In this document: in pieces, positions 16,189-24,287 of the stretch
Numbering within the stretch: the stretch's first letter is position 1
How the letters are laid out: each line of letters starts with the position of its first letter
Assembly: GCA_011524805.1 (NCBI GenBank)
Contig: WTJO01000019.1
Location: 1-37,217, forward strand
DNA from: Alphaproteobacteria bacterium
GTDB lineage: Bacteria > Pseudomonadota > Alphaproteobacteria > Puniceispirillales > Puniceispirillaceae
Direction of reading: 5' to 3'
Length of the DNA: 37,217 bases
Program-made: the position numbers and the translations under genes
The notes under the pieces: generated by a model
What the model saw: the letters and a program-made list of their open reading frames with translations, nothing else
The model's database searches: none
What the model was told of the DNA's origin: nothing

Positions 16189-16647
16189 TTGAAAACTCTT
16201 CTTTTCATCGCCCATACTCCGTCTGAAAATACCCGCCTGCTGGCCACACAGGCGATTGCCAGTATTCAGGAATATGCGCCCGCCCTCAGGCTTGTAACTA
16301 AACAGCCTCAAGAGGTGCAGATAGAAGATGGGCTGGCATGTGACGGTATCATGCTTGGGACTATTGAAAATATCGGCTATATGTCGGGCATGACAAAAGA
16401 TATGTTTGACAGATGCTATAATGGCTGGTTGGACAGGCAGGCAGGCTTGCCAGCTTGCATATATATCCGCGCAGGGCTTGACGGCACAGCCACCAGACAG
16501 GCCATTAATGCCATCGCAACTGGTCTGAAATGGCGCCTTGTCCAGCCGCCTATTGTGCTAAAGGGCAGCTTTTGTGATAGCTTTGGCGACACATTATCAG
16601 AACAGGCGGCAGGCTTTGCTGCGGGGCTTGAGCAGGGTATATTCTAG
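16189..16647 (+). CDS. Flavodoxin-fold protein (NAD(P)H/FMN reductase-like), TTG start
   Basis: A 152-residue alpha/beta protein that I assign to the flavodoxin-like superfamily. It opens with a hydrophobic strand and phosphate-loop-like turn (LKTLLFIAHTPSENTRLLA). The central DGIMLGTIENIGYMSGMTKDMFDRCYN resembles the flavodoxin segment that follows the third strand, where the FMN ring stacks. Catalytic partner and substrate are unknown. No ATG or GTG fits; TTG 16189 has AGGAAG seven bases upstream, so this start is well supported. It precedes the YciB/IspZ gene by 61 bases on the same strand and diverges from the pterin dehydratase. Confidence 0.72.
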   Translation: MKTLLFIAHTPSENTRLLATQAIASIQEYAPALRLVTKQPQEVQIEDGLACDGIMLGTIENIGYMSGMTKDMFDRCYNGWLDRQAGLPACIYIRAGLDGTATRQAINAIATGLKWRLVQPPIVLKGSFCDSFGDTLSEQAAGFAAGLEQGIF

Positions 16648-16708
16648 GGGCAGTTATCTGGCGCAATGGCAGGGTTGTGATCGCCAGCATGTAAGGAACA
16701 GGGTTGTT

Positions 16709-17251
16709 ATGCGTATTGTGTCAATGGCAAGTGAAATTCTGCCTCTGGCGGCCTTTTTTCTAGGCAATCATTTTGGCAATATTTTTGTGGCGGCCACAGC
16801 CGGTGTCATAACCGCCGCCATTATCATTATTTTCACCAGATTTAGCGAGGGGCGCTGGGCCTATTTTGCACTATTTTCGGTGCTGCTTCAGGCGGTGTTT
16901 ACCATTGCCGCCCTGATTATGTCTGACAGCCTGTTTATCAAAATCCAGCCTACCCTGTTTAATGGTATTTTTGGTGTTATCCTGCTGGCAGGCAGACTTC
17001 GCGGCATGGCCGTGATGAAGCTGTTTTTTGGGGCACAATTCCAGCTTACACAGGCCACATGGCTGACCCTGTCGATGCGGTGGGGGATATTTTTCTGCTG
17101 TAACGCGCTGATGAATGAATGGGCATGGCGCAATCTAAGTGATGATGGCTGGGTCTATTTCAAGATATTTTTTGTGGCACCGCTCAGCCTGCTATTCATG
17201 GCCGCACAAATCCCGATTACCCTAAGAGGCAGAACGGATAAAGCTGACTAG
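16709..17251 (+). CDS. YciB/IspZ family inner membrane protein (septation protein A)
   Basis: A 180-residue integral membrane protein with five or six helices. The family features are visible: LPLAAFFLGNHFGNIFVAAT near the N terminus, a central TLFNGIFGVILLAGRLRGMAVMKLFFGAQFQLTQATWLTLSMRWGIFF, and NALMNEWAWRNLSDDGWVYFKIF towards the end. Members are required for normal cell envelope and septation; the molecular role is not settled. ATG 16709 (MRIVSMASEILP) is preceded by AAGGAA; the frame is open further upstream, into the flavoprotein gene, but without a good site. Confidence 0.9.
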   Translation: MRIVSMASEILPLAAFFLGNHFGNIFVAATAGVITAAIIIIFTRFSEGRWAYFALFSVLLQAVFTIAALIMSDSLFIKIQPTLFNGIFGVILLAGRLRGMAVMKLFFGAQFQLTQATWLTLSMRWGIFFCCNALMNEWAWRNLSDDGWVYFKIFFVAPLSLLFMAAQIPITLRGRTDKAD

Positions 17252-17262
17252 CCAGCACACTA

Positions 17263-18423
17263 TCAGCTATCTGTGCGCATATCCCGTAATTCGGCCAGTG
17301 TGGTTGCGCCTAGCTGAACCATGGTATTTTCCAGCTCGTCTTTGAGGATGGCGGCAACATGTTCTGCCCCGCCCTGCCCCATCGCCGCCATACCAAACAG
17401 AAAGGCACGGCCACACATCACAAAATCTGCACCGCTGGCAATGGCGCGCGCTACATCCAGCCCCGAACGGATGCCGCTATCAAGTGCGATTGGCACATCA
17501 TTGCCGGCCATCTTGCGGATATCGCCTAGCATATCAATGCTGGCAGGCACAGCGTCAATCTGTCTGCCGCCATGGTTTGAGACAATCAGCCCGTCAACAC
17601 CTGCTGCAAGGGCACGCTCTGCATCTGCAACAGACAGCAACCCCTTGACAAGCATAGGGCCATCCCATTCTTTTCTGATCTCGTCCAGATAATCCCATGT
17701 CAGAGAGCCGTTAAGCTGGCTGCCGATAAATTCGCTAATATTCCGCAAGGCAGATTTCTGCGCATAGGGTTCAAGATTTTTGAATCTGAATTTGCCACCA
17801 TTTGCCAGCACAGATAGCGCCCAGTGCGGATGCAGCATAGATTGCCAGAAGACGCGCGGGGTTAGTGCCATCGGGTTACGAGAGCCTATTGGCGCACCAG
17901 CCAGCCGCATGGCTTCACGGCGTGACGGCCCCGGCACATCTGCGGTAACAATCAGCGCCTTCATACCTGCCTGTTTTGCTCTGCCCAACAGGTCTGCCAT
18001 TATCTGTCTGTCATTTGGGGCATAAAGCTGAAACCAGCTAGTGTCATTATTGACCGCAGCTACCTCTTCAATAGACGCCCCTGCAACTGTGCTAAGCGCA
18101 TAGGGAAAGTTAAATTTCTTTGCCGCCTGAGCCAGCGCCTTTTCAGAGCCCGGCCAGATAAGCGACTGAAGCCCGATAGGCGACACACCAAACGGCAGGG
18201 CATAATGCTGAGACAGAAATGTGCAGCTGGTATCAGGTGATACTCTACCGCGCAGAAACCTAGGGGTGAGATGCACAGATGAAAGACGTTCTTCATTGCG
18301 GCTTACCGCCTGTTCGGCGCCTGTGCCACACGCCATATAGGCATGGACAAAGGGCGGCAATCTGCGCTTTGCCACAGGCACCATATCGCTGATACGCAAT
18401 AGTTTATCTGGGCTCGTCATCAT
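17263..18423 (-). CDS. FMN-dependent alpha-hydroxy-acid dehydrogenase/oxidase (LldD-like)
   Basis: Oxidises an L-2-hydroxy acid such as L-lactate, glycolate or mandelate. The 386-residue TIM-barrel protein shows FGVSPIGLQSLIWPGSEKALAQAA, WFQLYAPNDRQ, ALIVTADVPGPSRRE, LVKGLLSVADAERAL, and the catalytic SNHGGRQID with His284. DSGIRSGLDVARAIASGADFVMCGRAFLFG forms the FMN phosphate site. It lacks the N-terminal cytochrome domain of yeast flavocytochrome b2, but a cytochrome c gene lies 72 bases upstream on the same strand. Substrate cannot be fixed from sequence; L-lactate is most likely. The start could be either of the first two codons (ATG-ATG). Confidence 0.9.
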   Translation of the reverse strand: MMTSPDKLLRISDMVPVAKRRLPPFVHAYMACGTGAEQAVSRNEERLSSVHLTPRFLRGRVSPDTSCTFLSQHYALPFGVSPIGLQSLIWPGSEKALAQAAKKFNFPYALSTVAGASIEEVAAVNNDTSWFQLYAPNDRQIMADLLGRAKQAGMKALIVTADVPGPSRREAMRLAGAPIGSRNPMALTPRVFWQSMLHPHWALSVLANGGKFRFKNLEPYAQKSALRNISEFIGSQLNGSLTWDYLDEIRKEWDGPMLVKGLLSVADAERALAAGVDGLIVSNHGGRQIDAVPASIDMLGDIRKMAGNDVPIALDSGIRSGLDVARAIASGADFVMCGRAFLFGMAAMGQGGAEHVAAILKDELENTMVQLGATTLAELRDMRTDS

Positions 18424-18495
18424 TCCCCCGAAATATCACACTATCTTTACCTTGCCGGCAGATAGCCAGCATTTACCCATATCCAGATGGCGAGG

Positions 18496-18873
18496 CTAGT
18501 TGCTGAACTGTTTTAGATAGGCAATGACATTTGCTCTATCATCTTCTTTTTTCAGGCCGGCAAAGGCCATTTTCGTACCTTTAATATATTTTTTAGGTGC
18601 GGCAAGATAGCCATCAAGCGTTTCGTCATTCCACACAATGCCCGAGGCTTTCATGGCCTTTGAATATTTTTTATATCCTTCTGCTGTGCCCGCAGTGCGG
18701 CCAAACAGATTTACCAGATGAGGGCCTGTCTTGTGTTTTTCTTCAACAACATGGCATGCCTTGCATTTTTTGAATACCTTTTCGCCCGCCGCCACATCAC
18801 CTGCCAGCGCAGGGGCAGCAAAAAAGATAGATGCAACGCCAATATAAAGAGATAGGGTTTTCTTCAGTGTCAT
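18496..18873 (-). CDS. Periplasmic class I cytochrome c (c2-type)
   Basis: A small soluble electron carrier. A Sec signal peptide (MTLKKTLSLYIGVASIFFAAPALA) is followed by GDVAAGEKVFKKCKACH with the haem motif CKACH (Cys37, Cys40, His41). The axial Met is in GTKMAFAGLKKEDDRANVIAYLKQF. This pattern is that of cytochrome c2/c550. ATG 18873 is chosen because AGGA lies about nine bases upstream; an earlier TTG at 18882 (MDI) is less likely. 125 residues. It precedes the hydroxy-acid oxidase gene and could be its electron acceptor, or a general carrier to the oxidase; that link is inference. Confidence 0.93.
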   Translation of the reverse strand: MTLKKTLSLYIGVASIFFAAPALAGDVAAGEKVFKKCKACHVVEEKHKTGPHLVNLFGRTAGTAEGYKKYSKAMKASGIVWNDETLDGYLAAPKKYIKGTKMAFAGLKKEDDRANVIAYLKQFSN

Positions 18874-19000
18874 AATATCCAATCCTGTCGATCATCTGGT
18901 TTGGCCTTCATCTTAAAGGCGTTAAAGCTAGATGTGTAGTTATTTTTCCGCCAGCCGCAAACTGATTTATGCAACCGGCTGTCAAGATGCACACCTGCCC

Positions 19001-19954
19001 TCAAGCTGGCTGGCTGATAACGCGGATAGGCTCACCTGCCAGCCATGCTGCCAATGCCTCCAGCGTCTGGCCGTAAAATACGTTCATTGTCTCGGCTGTA
19101 ACATAGCCAATATGCGGCAGTAATAGCAGATTTGGCACATCTCTTAGCCTGTCATCTTGTGGCAATGGCTCATGATTGAACACATCGGTGGCCGCACCGG
19201 CAATCTGTCCAGCCCTCAGCGCCTCTATCAGCGCATCCTCATCAACAATGGGCGCGCGCGATGTATTCACGATATAGGCGTCCGGCTTCATCCATGCCAG
19301 CTCCTGTGCCCCGACAAGCCCCCTCACCCTGTCAGAGAGTTTCAGATGGATTGAGATAAAATCGGATGTTTTGAAAAATGTCTGTTTATCAGCGTAAGTT
19401 ACGCCCTGTTCTGCACACTGCTCTTCTGTCAGGTTCTGAGAATATGCAATCACATTCATGCCATAGGCCTTGCCTAGAGATGCGACTGCCGAGCCAAGTC
19501 TGCCAAGCCCCAGAATACCAAGCGTAGCCCCTCTTAAATCGCGTCCTGTCGCTACCTGCCAGCCGCCCTGTTGCATAGACAAAGCCGACGGCACAATCTG
19601 GCGTGCCAGTGCCCCTATCAGGCTCATCGCAAGCTCTGCTGTTGCATGACCGGGAGACTCTGTGCCGCAGACAATAATGCCGCGCCGTGCAAAACAGGCT
19701 AGATCAAGTGCCGCATTTCGCATACCTGACGTAAAAACAGCCTTCAGGTTTGGCAATTGTTCTATTACCTCTGCTGGAAAGCCTGTCCGCTCGCGCATCA
19801 CAAGCAGAACATCACATGGCGCGAGCCTGTCTATCAGAGGCTGACCTGAGAGTGTGTCAGAGAAAAATATTACCTCATGCTCTGCCTCAAATGGTGCAAA
19901 ATCTGCAAAATTGCGGGCATTTTCCTGCCAGTCATCCAGAACTGCGATTTTCAT
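19001..19954 (-). CDS. D-2-hydroxyacid dehydrogenase family protein
   Basis: NAD(P)-dependent oxidoreductase of the D-isomer-specific 2-hydroxyacid dehydrogenase family (glyoxylate/hydroxypyruvate reductase, phosphoglycerate dehydrogenase and relatives). Nucleotide-binding GLGRLG is at 149-154. The catalytic Arg/Glu/His set falls in VNTSRAPIVDEDALIEAL, TDVFNHEPLP and LLLPHIGYVTAETM. The chain is 317 residues, so it lacks an ACT regulatory domain and is unlikely to be SerA of the long type. The substrate is unknown; glyoxylate or hydroxypyruvate would suit the glycolate genes nearby. It stands alone and diverges from the HAD gene at 20117. Confidence 0.9.
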   Translation of the reverse strand: MKIAVLDDWQENARNFADFAPFEAEHEVIFFSDTLSGQPLIDRLAPCDVLLVMRERTGFPAEVIEQLPNLKAVFTSGMRNAALDLACFARRGIIVCGTESPGHATAELAMSLIGALARQIVPSALSMQQGGWQVATGRDLRGATLGILGLGRLGSAVASLGKAYGMNVIAYSQNLTEEQCAEQGVTYADKQTFFKTSDFISIHLKLSDRVRGLVGAQELAWMKPDAYIVNTSRAPIVDEDALIEALRAGQIAGAATDVFNHEPLPQDDRLRDVPNLLLLPHIGYVTAETMNVFYGQTLEALAAWLAGEPIRVISQPA

Positions 19955-20116
19955 GATATTTTTTCCACGGTTATAAGAAGATAGATACCGGTTACAGGCC
20001 GGCTCACTATATCATATCTAGCGGTGATGCAAACGCAATATTTGCTATCTGCGATAAGCTATATTACACCCATGCACACAGATATGACTGATAAAGATAA
20101 AAGATAGGCACATATT

Positions 20117-20857
20117 ATGCTGAAAGCGGTGATTTTTGATAAAGATGGCGTCTTGCTTGATCTGGAGGCCACATGGCTGAACAGCGCAATAGCAATGACA
20201 CATTTTGTGGCCTCTCTTAGCGGCGGCAGGCATTCTGCATCTGCCTTTCAGCAGATTATCGGCATTGATGAGACAAACCGGTCTATTGACCCGAACGGGC
20301 TGTTTGCGGCAGGCACCAGCAAAGGCCAGATTGAGGCCTTCTGCGCGTTTGAACCTGAACTGGCACCCCAGCTTACAGAAGATGCAGAGACACGCAAAAA
20401 ATTACGGGATATCTTTCTGGATGAACGCCAGACAACCTTGCAGCAAAATGGTACTGTGTCCAATGGTGATGTGGTTACACCGCTTAGCGCGCTGAAAGCG
20501 GCAGGATACAGGCTGGCGGTGCTAACCAATGATTCAGAAACATCTGCAATACAGGGCTGTCAGGATATTGGCATTTTTGAGATGATGGACGTTGTTATCG
20601 GCTTTGATAGCGGCTTTGGACATAAGCCTGAACCATACGGGTTTCTTGAGATATGCAGACGCTTTGAGATTACCCCGCAAGAGGCGGTGATGGTTGGCGA
20701 TACCGCTGCTGACAGAGATGTTGCTATCGCCGCAGGGGCTGGCAGTTTCATTGGGGTATCTGCCCATCAGACAGCGCCTATCGCGCTTCAGGACTGTGCC
20801 TATCTGGTCAGTGACCTGACATCACTGCCTGAAATTATGATAGAAATAAATGGCTGA
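20117..20857 (+). CDS. HAD-superfamily hydrolase, phosphoglycolate-phosphatase-like
   Basis: A 246-residue phosphatase of HAD subfamily I. Motif I is FDKDGVLLD with nucleophile Asp8 and acid Asp10. Motif II is LTNDS. The motif III Lys is in GHKPEPYGF. Motif IV is MVGDTAADRDVAIAAGAG. An alpha-helical cap domain lies between motif I and II (about 15-130), as in Gph and beta-phosphoglucomutase. Phosphoglycolate is a plausible substrate given glcDEF in the window, but the cap does not prove it. ATG 20117 has AGG nine bases upstream. It converges on the fpr gene with a three-base gap. Confidence 0.85.
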   Translation: MLKAVIFDKDGVLLDLEATWLNSAIAMTHFVASLSGGRHSASAFQQIIGIDETNRSIDPNGLFAAGTSKGQIEAFCAFEPELAPQLTEDAETRKKLRDIFLDERQTTLQQNGTVSNGDVVTPLSALKAAGYRLAVLTNDSETSAIQGCQDIGIFEMMDVVIGFDSGFGHKPEPYGFLEICRRFEITPQEAVMVGDTAADRDVAIAAGAGSFIGVSAHQTAPIALQDCAYLVSDLTSLPEIMIEING

Positions 20858-20860
20858 ATG

Positions 20861-21658
20861 CTAGCCCACAAAGGCCTTTTCAAGCACGAATTCGGCTGGC
20901 TGGCTATTGGCACCTTCGTTAAATCCTGCCTGCTCGCAAATTGCTTTCATATCCTGATTCATGGCCATAGAGCCGCAAATCATCACCCTGTCCGAACCAA
21001 CCGAGAGGGCAGGTATATTCAGCCTGTCAAATAGTTCGCCAGAGCTGATCAGGTCAGTTGGCCTGCCGGTCAGTTCAGATGGCTCACGGGTAGTTGATGG
21101 CAAATGGGTCAGCTTGGCAGTTGCCTGCTCACCTATCAGCATATCTGATTTCGCTTCTGCGACCAGCGATTTACCATAGCTCAGCTCATCTGCAAACCTG
21201 CACCCGTGAAGCAGGTAGATTTCGTCAAACCGCTCATAGGTCTCAGGGTCACGTATGATAGACGCAAACGGCGCAATGCCTGTGCCAGTTGATACCAGAA
21301 ACAGCCTGCTGGCAGGGGTTAGCGCATCAAGCACCAGCGTGCCTGTCGGCTTCCGCTTCATGATAATAAACTCATCTGGTTTGATATGCTGAAGCCGAGA
21401 GGTTAGCGGACCATCTGCCACCTTGATAGAATAAAACCCGATTTTCTCATCCCAGAACGGCGTGGTAATAGAATAGGCGCGAAGAAGCGGCTTTCCCTGC
21501 TCTGTCAACAGGCCAATCATCACAAATTCGCCAGACCTGAATCTGAAAGAGGCAGGCCGTTCTACCTCAAAAGAGAACAGCCTGTCTGTCCAGTGCTGTA
21601 CAGATAGCACCCTGACAGCATCCGGAGTCTGGTCTGTAATGGCGGCAATATCACTCAT
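20861..21658 (-). CDS. fpr: Ferredoxin-NADP+ reductase
   Basis: Moves electrons between ferredoxin or flavodoxin and NADP(H). The product (265 residues from ATG 21658) has an FAD domain with RFRSGEFVMIGL and RAYSITTPFWDEKIGFYSIKV, in which RAYS binds the flavin, then SRLQHIKPDE. The NADPH domain includes FLVSTGTGIAPFASIIRD, DEIYLLHGCRFADELSY and MICGSMAMNQDM. The C terminus EFVLEKAFVG is typical of the bacterial Fpr subclass found in alphaproteobacteria. An in-frame GTG at 21676 would add six residues; ATG 21658 (MSDIAAI) is preferred. It is transcribed alone. Confidence 0.94.
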   Translation of the reverse strand: MSDIAAITDQTPDAVRVLSVQHWTDRLFSFEVERPASFRFRSGEFVMIGLLTEQGKPLLRAYSITTPFWDEKIGFYSIKVADGPLTSRLQHIKPDEFIIMKRKPTGTLVLDALTPASRLFLVSTGTGIAPFASIIRDPETYERFDEIYLLHGCRFADELSYGKSLVAEAKSDMLIGEQATAKLTHLPSTTREPSELTGRPTDLISSGELFDRLNIPALSVGSDRVMICGSMAMNQDMKAICEQAGFNEGANSQPAEFVLEKAFVG

Positions 21659-21794
21659 ACTGGCTTGATCCCTCACATGCGTCTCGGCTTTGCAGACAGC
21701 TCACTGTTTCATACGCACTAGCTGAAATTTTGTCCAGTCCGGTGATGCAATATCCTGAGCTGTCATTAACGCCTTGAACTGGCCAAACTTAGCA

Positions 21795-21822
21795 TTGACT
21801 AACTTACTAAGTATCCTATATT
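21795..21822 (+). promoter_or_regulatory. Promoter with a palindrome in its spacer, upstream of the membrane transporter
   Basis: TTGACT (21795-21800) and TATATT (21817-21822) are separated by 16 bases, a near-consensus pair. The spacer contains the palindrome ACTTA-C-TAAGT (21802-21812), and a further ACTTAG (21787-21792) matches CTAAGT in inverted orientation. A repressor could bind here and block RNA polymerase. Transcription would start near 21829, which rules out the TTG at 21827 as the start codon of the transporter. Confidence 0.6.
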
Positions 21823-21853
21823 AGAGTTGTTTCCCGCAAATAGGGTTAGCGCT

Positions 21854-23032
21854 ATGCAATCTTCTGACATAATCTTTGCCTCTTCTAGGCCAAAACCAAA
21901 TTACTGGTTTGCAGGTATCATCGGGCTTGTGATTATGCTGATGGTGCTGGATAGCTCTGCCATCACTGTTGTGGTAAATGCGATTTCTGAAGCATATCTT
22001 GCTGTCTCAACCTTTGTTGCAGGCACCTTGCTATTATTTTTTGCAGTAGAGCGATATTTCAATATTGATCTCAGCGACAAGCTGAGACATGCCGGCAAAT
22101 GGCAGGTAGTCATCGCAGCCTTTCTGGGCGCGTTACCCGGTTGTGGCGGGGCTATTATCGTGATGACCAGATATGTAAGCGGCTCGCTCAGCTTTGGTTC
22201 TGTGCTGGCGACCCTGACAGCCACAATGGGAGATGCTGCCTTTTTGTTGATAGCAAAAGAACCGCTAACAGGGCTGATGATTATCATTCTTGGCTTCAGT
22301 GTTGGTACAATTACTGGCTATTTCGTAGATTTCACCCATGGGCGCGATTTCATGCGTGATGCCGTGCCAGCGCAAAAAACAGAGGCTGTGCTTCTGGAAG
22401 ATGATGAACATGCAGACCTGTCCAGCAGGTTTCTGGATAAATTATGGCTGATATTGATGTTCCCCGGTCTCATCATTGGCATTATGCAGGCATTCCAGAT
22501 TGATATTGACAGTTTGCTGCCAGTACAATTTGCCTTCTCGCCAATTATTCTACTTGGCTTTGTGGGCGGTATTTTATGCTTTTCAATGTATATGCTGCCC
22601 CGTCTGTTTCCGTCTTTGCCCAGAAACCGGACATCTGATGTTACTGGTGCCTATGCTACTATCCGGCACACTATTTCAGATACAAATTTTGTCACAAGCT
22701 GGGTGATATTTGCCTTTATCGCATTTGAGCTGACAGTCCATACAACAGATTTTGATCTTGCCGCCATGTTTGACGGTATTGCGATATACGCACCCTTGCT
22801 GGCAATTCTGGTTGGCCTGTTACCTGGCTGCGGGCCACAGATTATCGTTACCAGCCTGTATCTTTCAGGATATATTCCACTATCTGCGCTTATGGGTAAC
22901 GCTATTAGCAATGATGGTGACGCCTTATTTCCGGCAATTGCCATTGCACCGCGCACGGCTATCGTGGCGACATTATATTCTACCATACCTGCCGTGCTGA
23001 TTGCCTATGGCTGGTATTTTCTGGAACGCTAG
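21854..23032 (+). CDS. Putative heavy-metal/manganese exporter, ArsP_2-like membrane protein
   Basis: A 392-residue membrane protein of about ten helices. It is built of two related halves. The first has LPGCGGAIIVMTRYVSG (about 94-110) followed by MGDAAFLLIA; the second has LPGCGPQIIVTSLYLSG (about 323-339) followed by NDGDALFPAIA. The mirrored PGCG...GDA motifs resemble the putative ten-helix heavy-metal exporter family (ArsP_2/putative manganese transporter); I recall the pattern but cannot verify it. A hydrophilic loop with DDEHADLS lies between the halves. ATG 21854 is chosen, with AGGG eight bases upstream, since the promoter lies immediately before. The tail shares its CTAG stop with the convergent CoA-transferase gene. 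Confidence 0.65.
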   Translation: MQSSDIIFASSRPKPNYWFAGIIGLVIMLMVLDSSAITVVVNAISEAYLAVSTFVAGTLLLFFAVERYFNIDLSDKLRHAGKWQVVIAAFLGALPGCGGAIIVMTRYVSGSLSFGSVLATLTATMGDAAFLLIAKEPLTGLMIIILGFSVGTITGYFVDFTHGRDFMRDAVPAQKTEAVLLEDDEHADLSSRFLDKLWLILMFPGLIIGIMQAFQIDIDSLLPVQFAFSPIILLGFVGGILCFSMYMLPRLFPSLPRNRTSDVTGAYATIRHTISDTNFVTSWVIFAFIAFELTVHTTDFDLAAMFDGIAIYAPLLAILVGLLPGCGPQIIVTSLYLSGYIPLSALMGNAISNDGDALFPAIAIAPRTAIVATLYSTIPAVLIAYGWYFLER

Positions 23033-24279
23033 CCCCGCATCTCTATAATCTTCTGTCTGGCAAGCTGGTCAAGTTCGCTATCTGCCATGCCAAGCACATC
23101 TGACAGCACCTGATAGGTATCAGCCCCTAATCGCGGGGCGGGCGCCGAGGGCGTTAGCGGCGTATCCGACATTCTGATAGGATTGGCCACCATAGGATGG
23201 CTGAACCCGTCTTTTTCGGGGGTGGTGCGCATAAGCTGACGGTGAATAGCCTGTGGCTCGTCAAAGACACGATGAAGGTCATTTACAGGCCCCGCAGGAA
23301 CGCCATTCTCGCCAAGCACAGCCAGCCAGTCATCTGTTGTTCTGGATTTCAACAGAGGGGTAAGCACGCCAAGTGCCTGTTCACGATGCATCACCCTGCT
23401 TTCATTGGTGCGGAATCTGTCATCTTCTGCAATTTCAGGCTTGCCGGCAATAGCACAAAAGCGGCTAAACTGGGCATCATTACCAATGGCCAGGATTATA
23501 TGACCATCTTTCGTCTCAAATGCCTGATAGGGCACAATATTGGGATGGGCATTTCCCATCCTCTGGGGTGCAATGCCTGTTGCCAGATAATTCAATGCCT
23601 GATTGGCCATGCTGGCCACTGCCACATCAAATAGTGCCAGATCGATATGCTGGCCTTTGCCGCTTGTTTTGCGATGCTCAAGCGCCGCCAGAATGGCGAT
23701 GGTTGCGTTCAGCCCCGTCAGTATGTCTACCAGCGCGACCCCTGCCTTTACCGGCATGCCACCAGGCTCATCATCAGGAAATCCGGTAACAGACATCAGC
23801 CCGCTCATGGCCTGTATCATAAAATCATAACCTGCACGATGCGATTCAGGGCCATCCTGACCAAAGCCTGTTAATGAGCAGTAAATCAGATGCGGAAAAC
23901 GGCTTTGCAAACTGTCATAATCAAGACCATATTTTTTCAGCCCGCCAACCTTGAAATTCTCAATAACAATATCTGCCTTGCTGGCAAGCTGGCAAATAAG
24001 TTCTGCGCCCTCAGAAGAGGTGATATCAATCGCAAGTGATTTTTTATTGCGGTTGGCACTGGCAAAGTAGGCAGAGATGCCCGGCTCGTCCGCTTGTGGA
24101 TCACGCAGATAGGGTGGCCCCCAGCCGCGTGTTTCATCACCTGTGACAGGCCGTTCTATCTTCCATATCTCTGCGCCCATATCACCCAGAGTCTGGGTTG
24201 ACCAGGGCCCTGCCAGCACGCGGCTGAGGTCAAGAATCTTCAGATGCCCAAGCGCAGCGGCAAGCGGATTGGCCGACAT
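23029..24279 (-). CDS. Class III CoA-transferase (CaiB/BaiF family), likely glutarate-specific
   Basis: Moves CoA between acyl groups. The 416-residue product opens LGHLKILDLSRVLAGPWSTQTLGDMGAEIWKIERPVTGDETR, with ASANRNKKSLAIDI, ADIVIENFKVGGLKKYGLDYDSL and YCSLTGFGQDGPESHRAGYDFMIQAMSGLMSVTG, all CaiB/BaiF hallmarks. The Asp of the last block (AGYDFMIQ) is the residue that forms the acyl-enzyme in this family. It begins 8 bases after the glutaryl-CoA dehydrogenase gene on the same strand, so succinyl-CoA:glutarate CoA-transferase is the best guess, supplying glutaryl-CoA. Other dicarboxylate substrates cannot be excluded. Confidence 0.9.
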   Translation of the reverse strand: MSANPLAAALGHLKILDLSRVLAGPWSTQTLGDMGAEIWKIERPVTGDETRGWGPPYLRDPQADEPGISAYFASANRNKKSLAIDITSSEGAELICQLASKADIVIENFKVGGLKKYGLDYDSLQSRFPHLIYCSLTGFGQDGPESHRAGYDFMIQAMSGLMSVTGFPDDEPGGMPVKAGVALVDILTGLNATIAILAALEHRKTSGKGQHIDLALFDVAVASMANQALNYLATGIAPQRMGNAHPNIVPYQAFETKDGHIILAIGNDAQFSRFCAIAGKPEIAEDDRFRTNESRVMHREQALGVLTPLLKSRTTDDWLAVLGENGVPAGPVNDLHRVFDEPQAIHRQLMRTTPEKDGFSHPMVANPIRMSDTPLTPSAPAPRLGADTYQVLSDVLGMADSELDQLARQKIIEMRG

Positions 24280-24287
24280 AATGGTCT

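Noticed and set aside
21827..21853. TTG start for the membrane transporter.
   Set aside because: It lies about five bases from the -10 box, too close to be in the transcript with a ribosome site.
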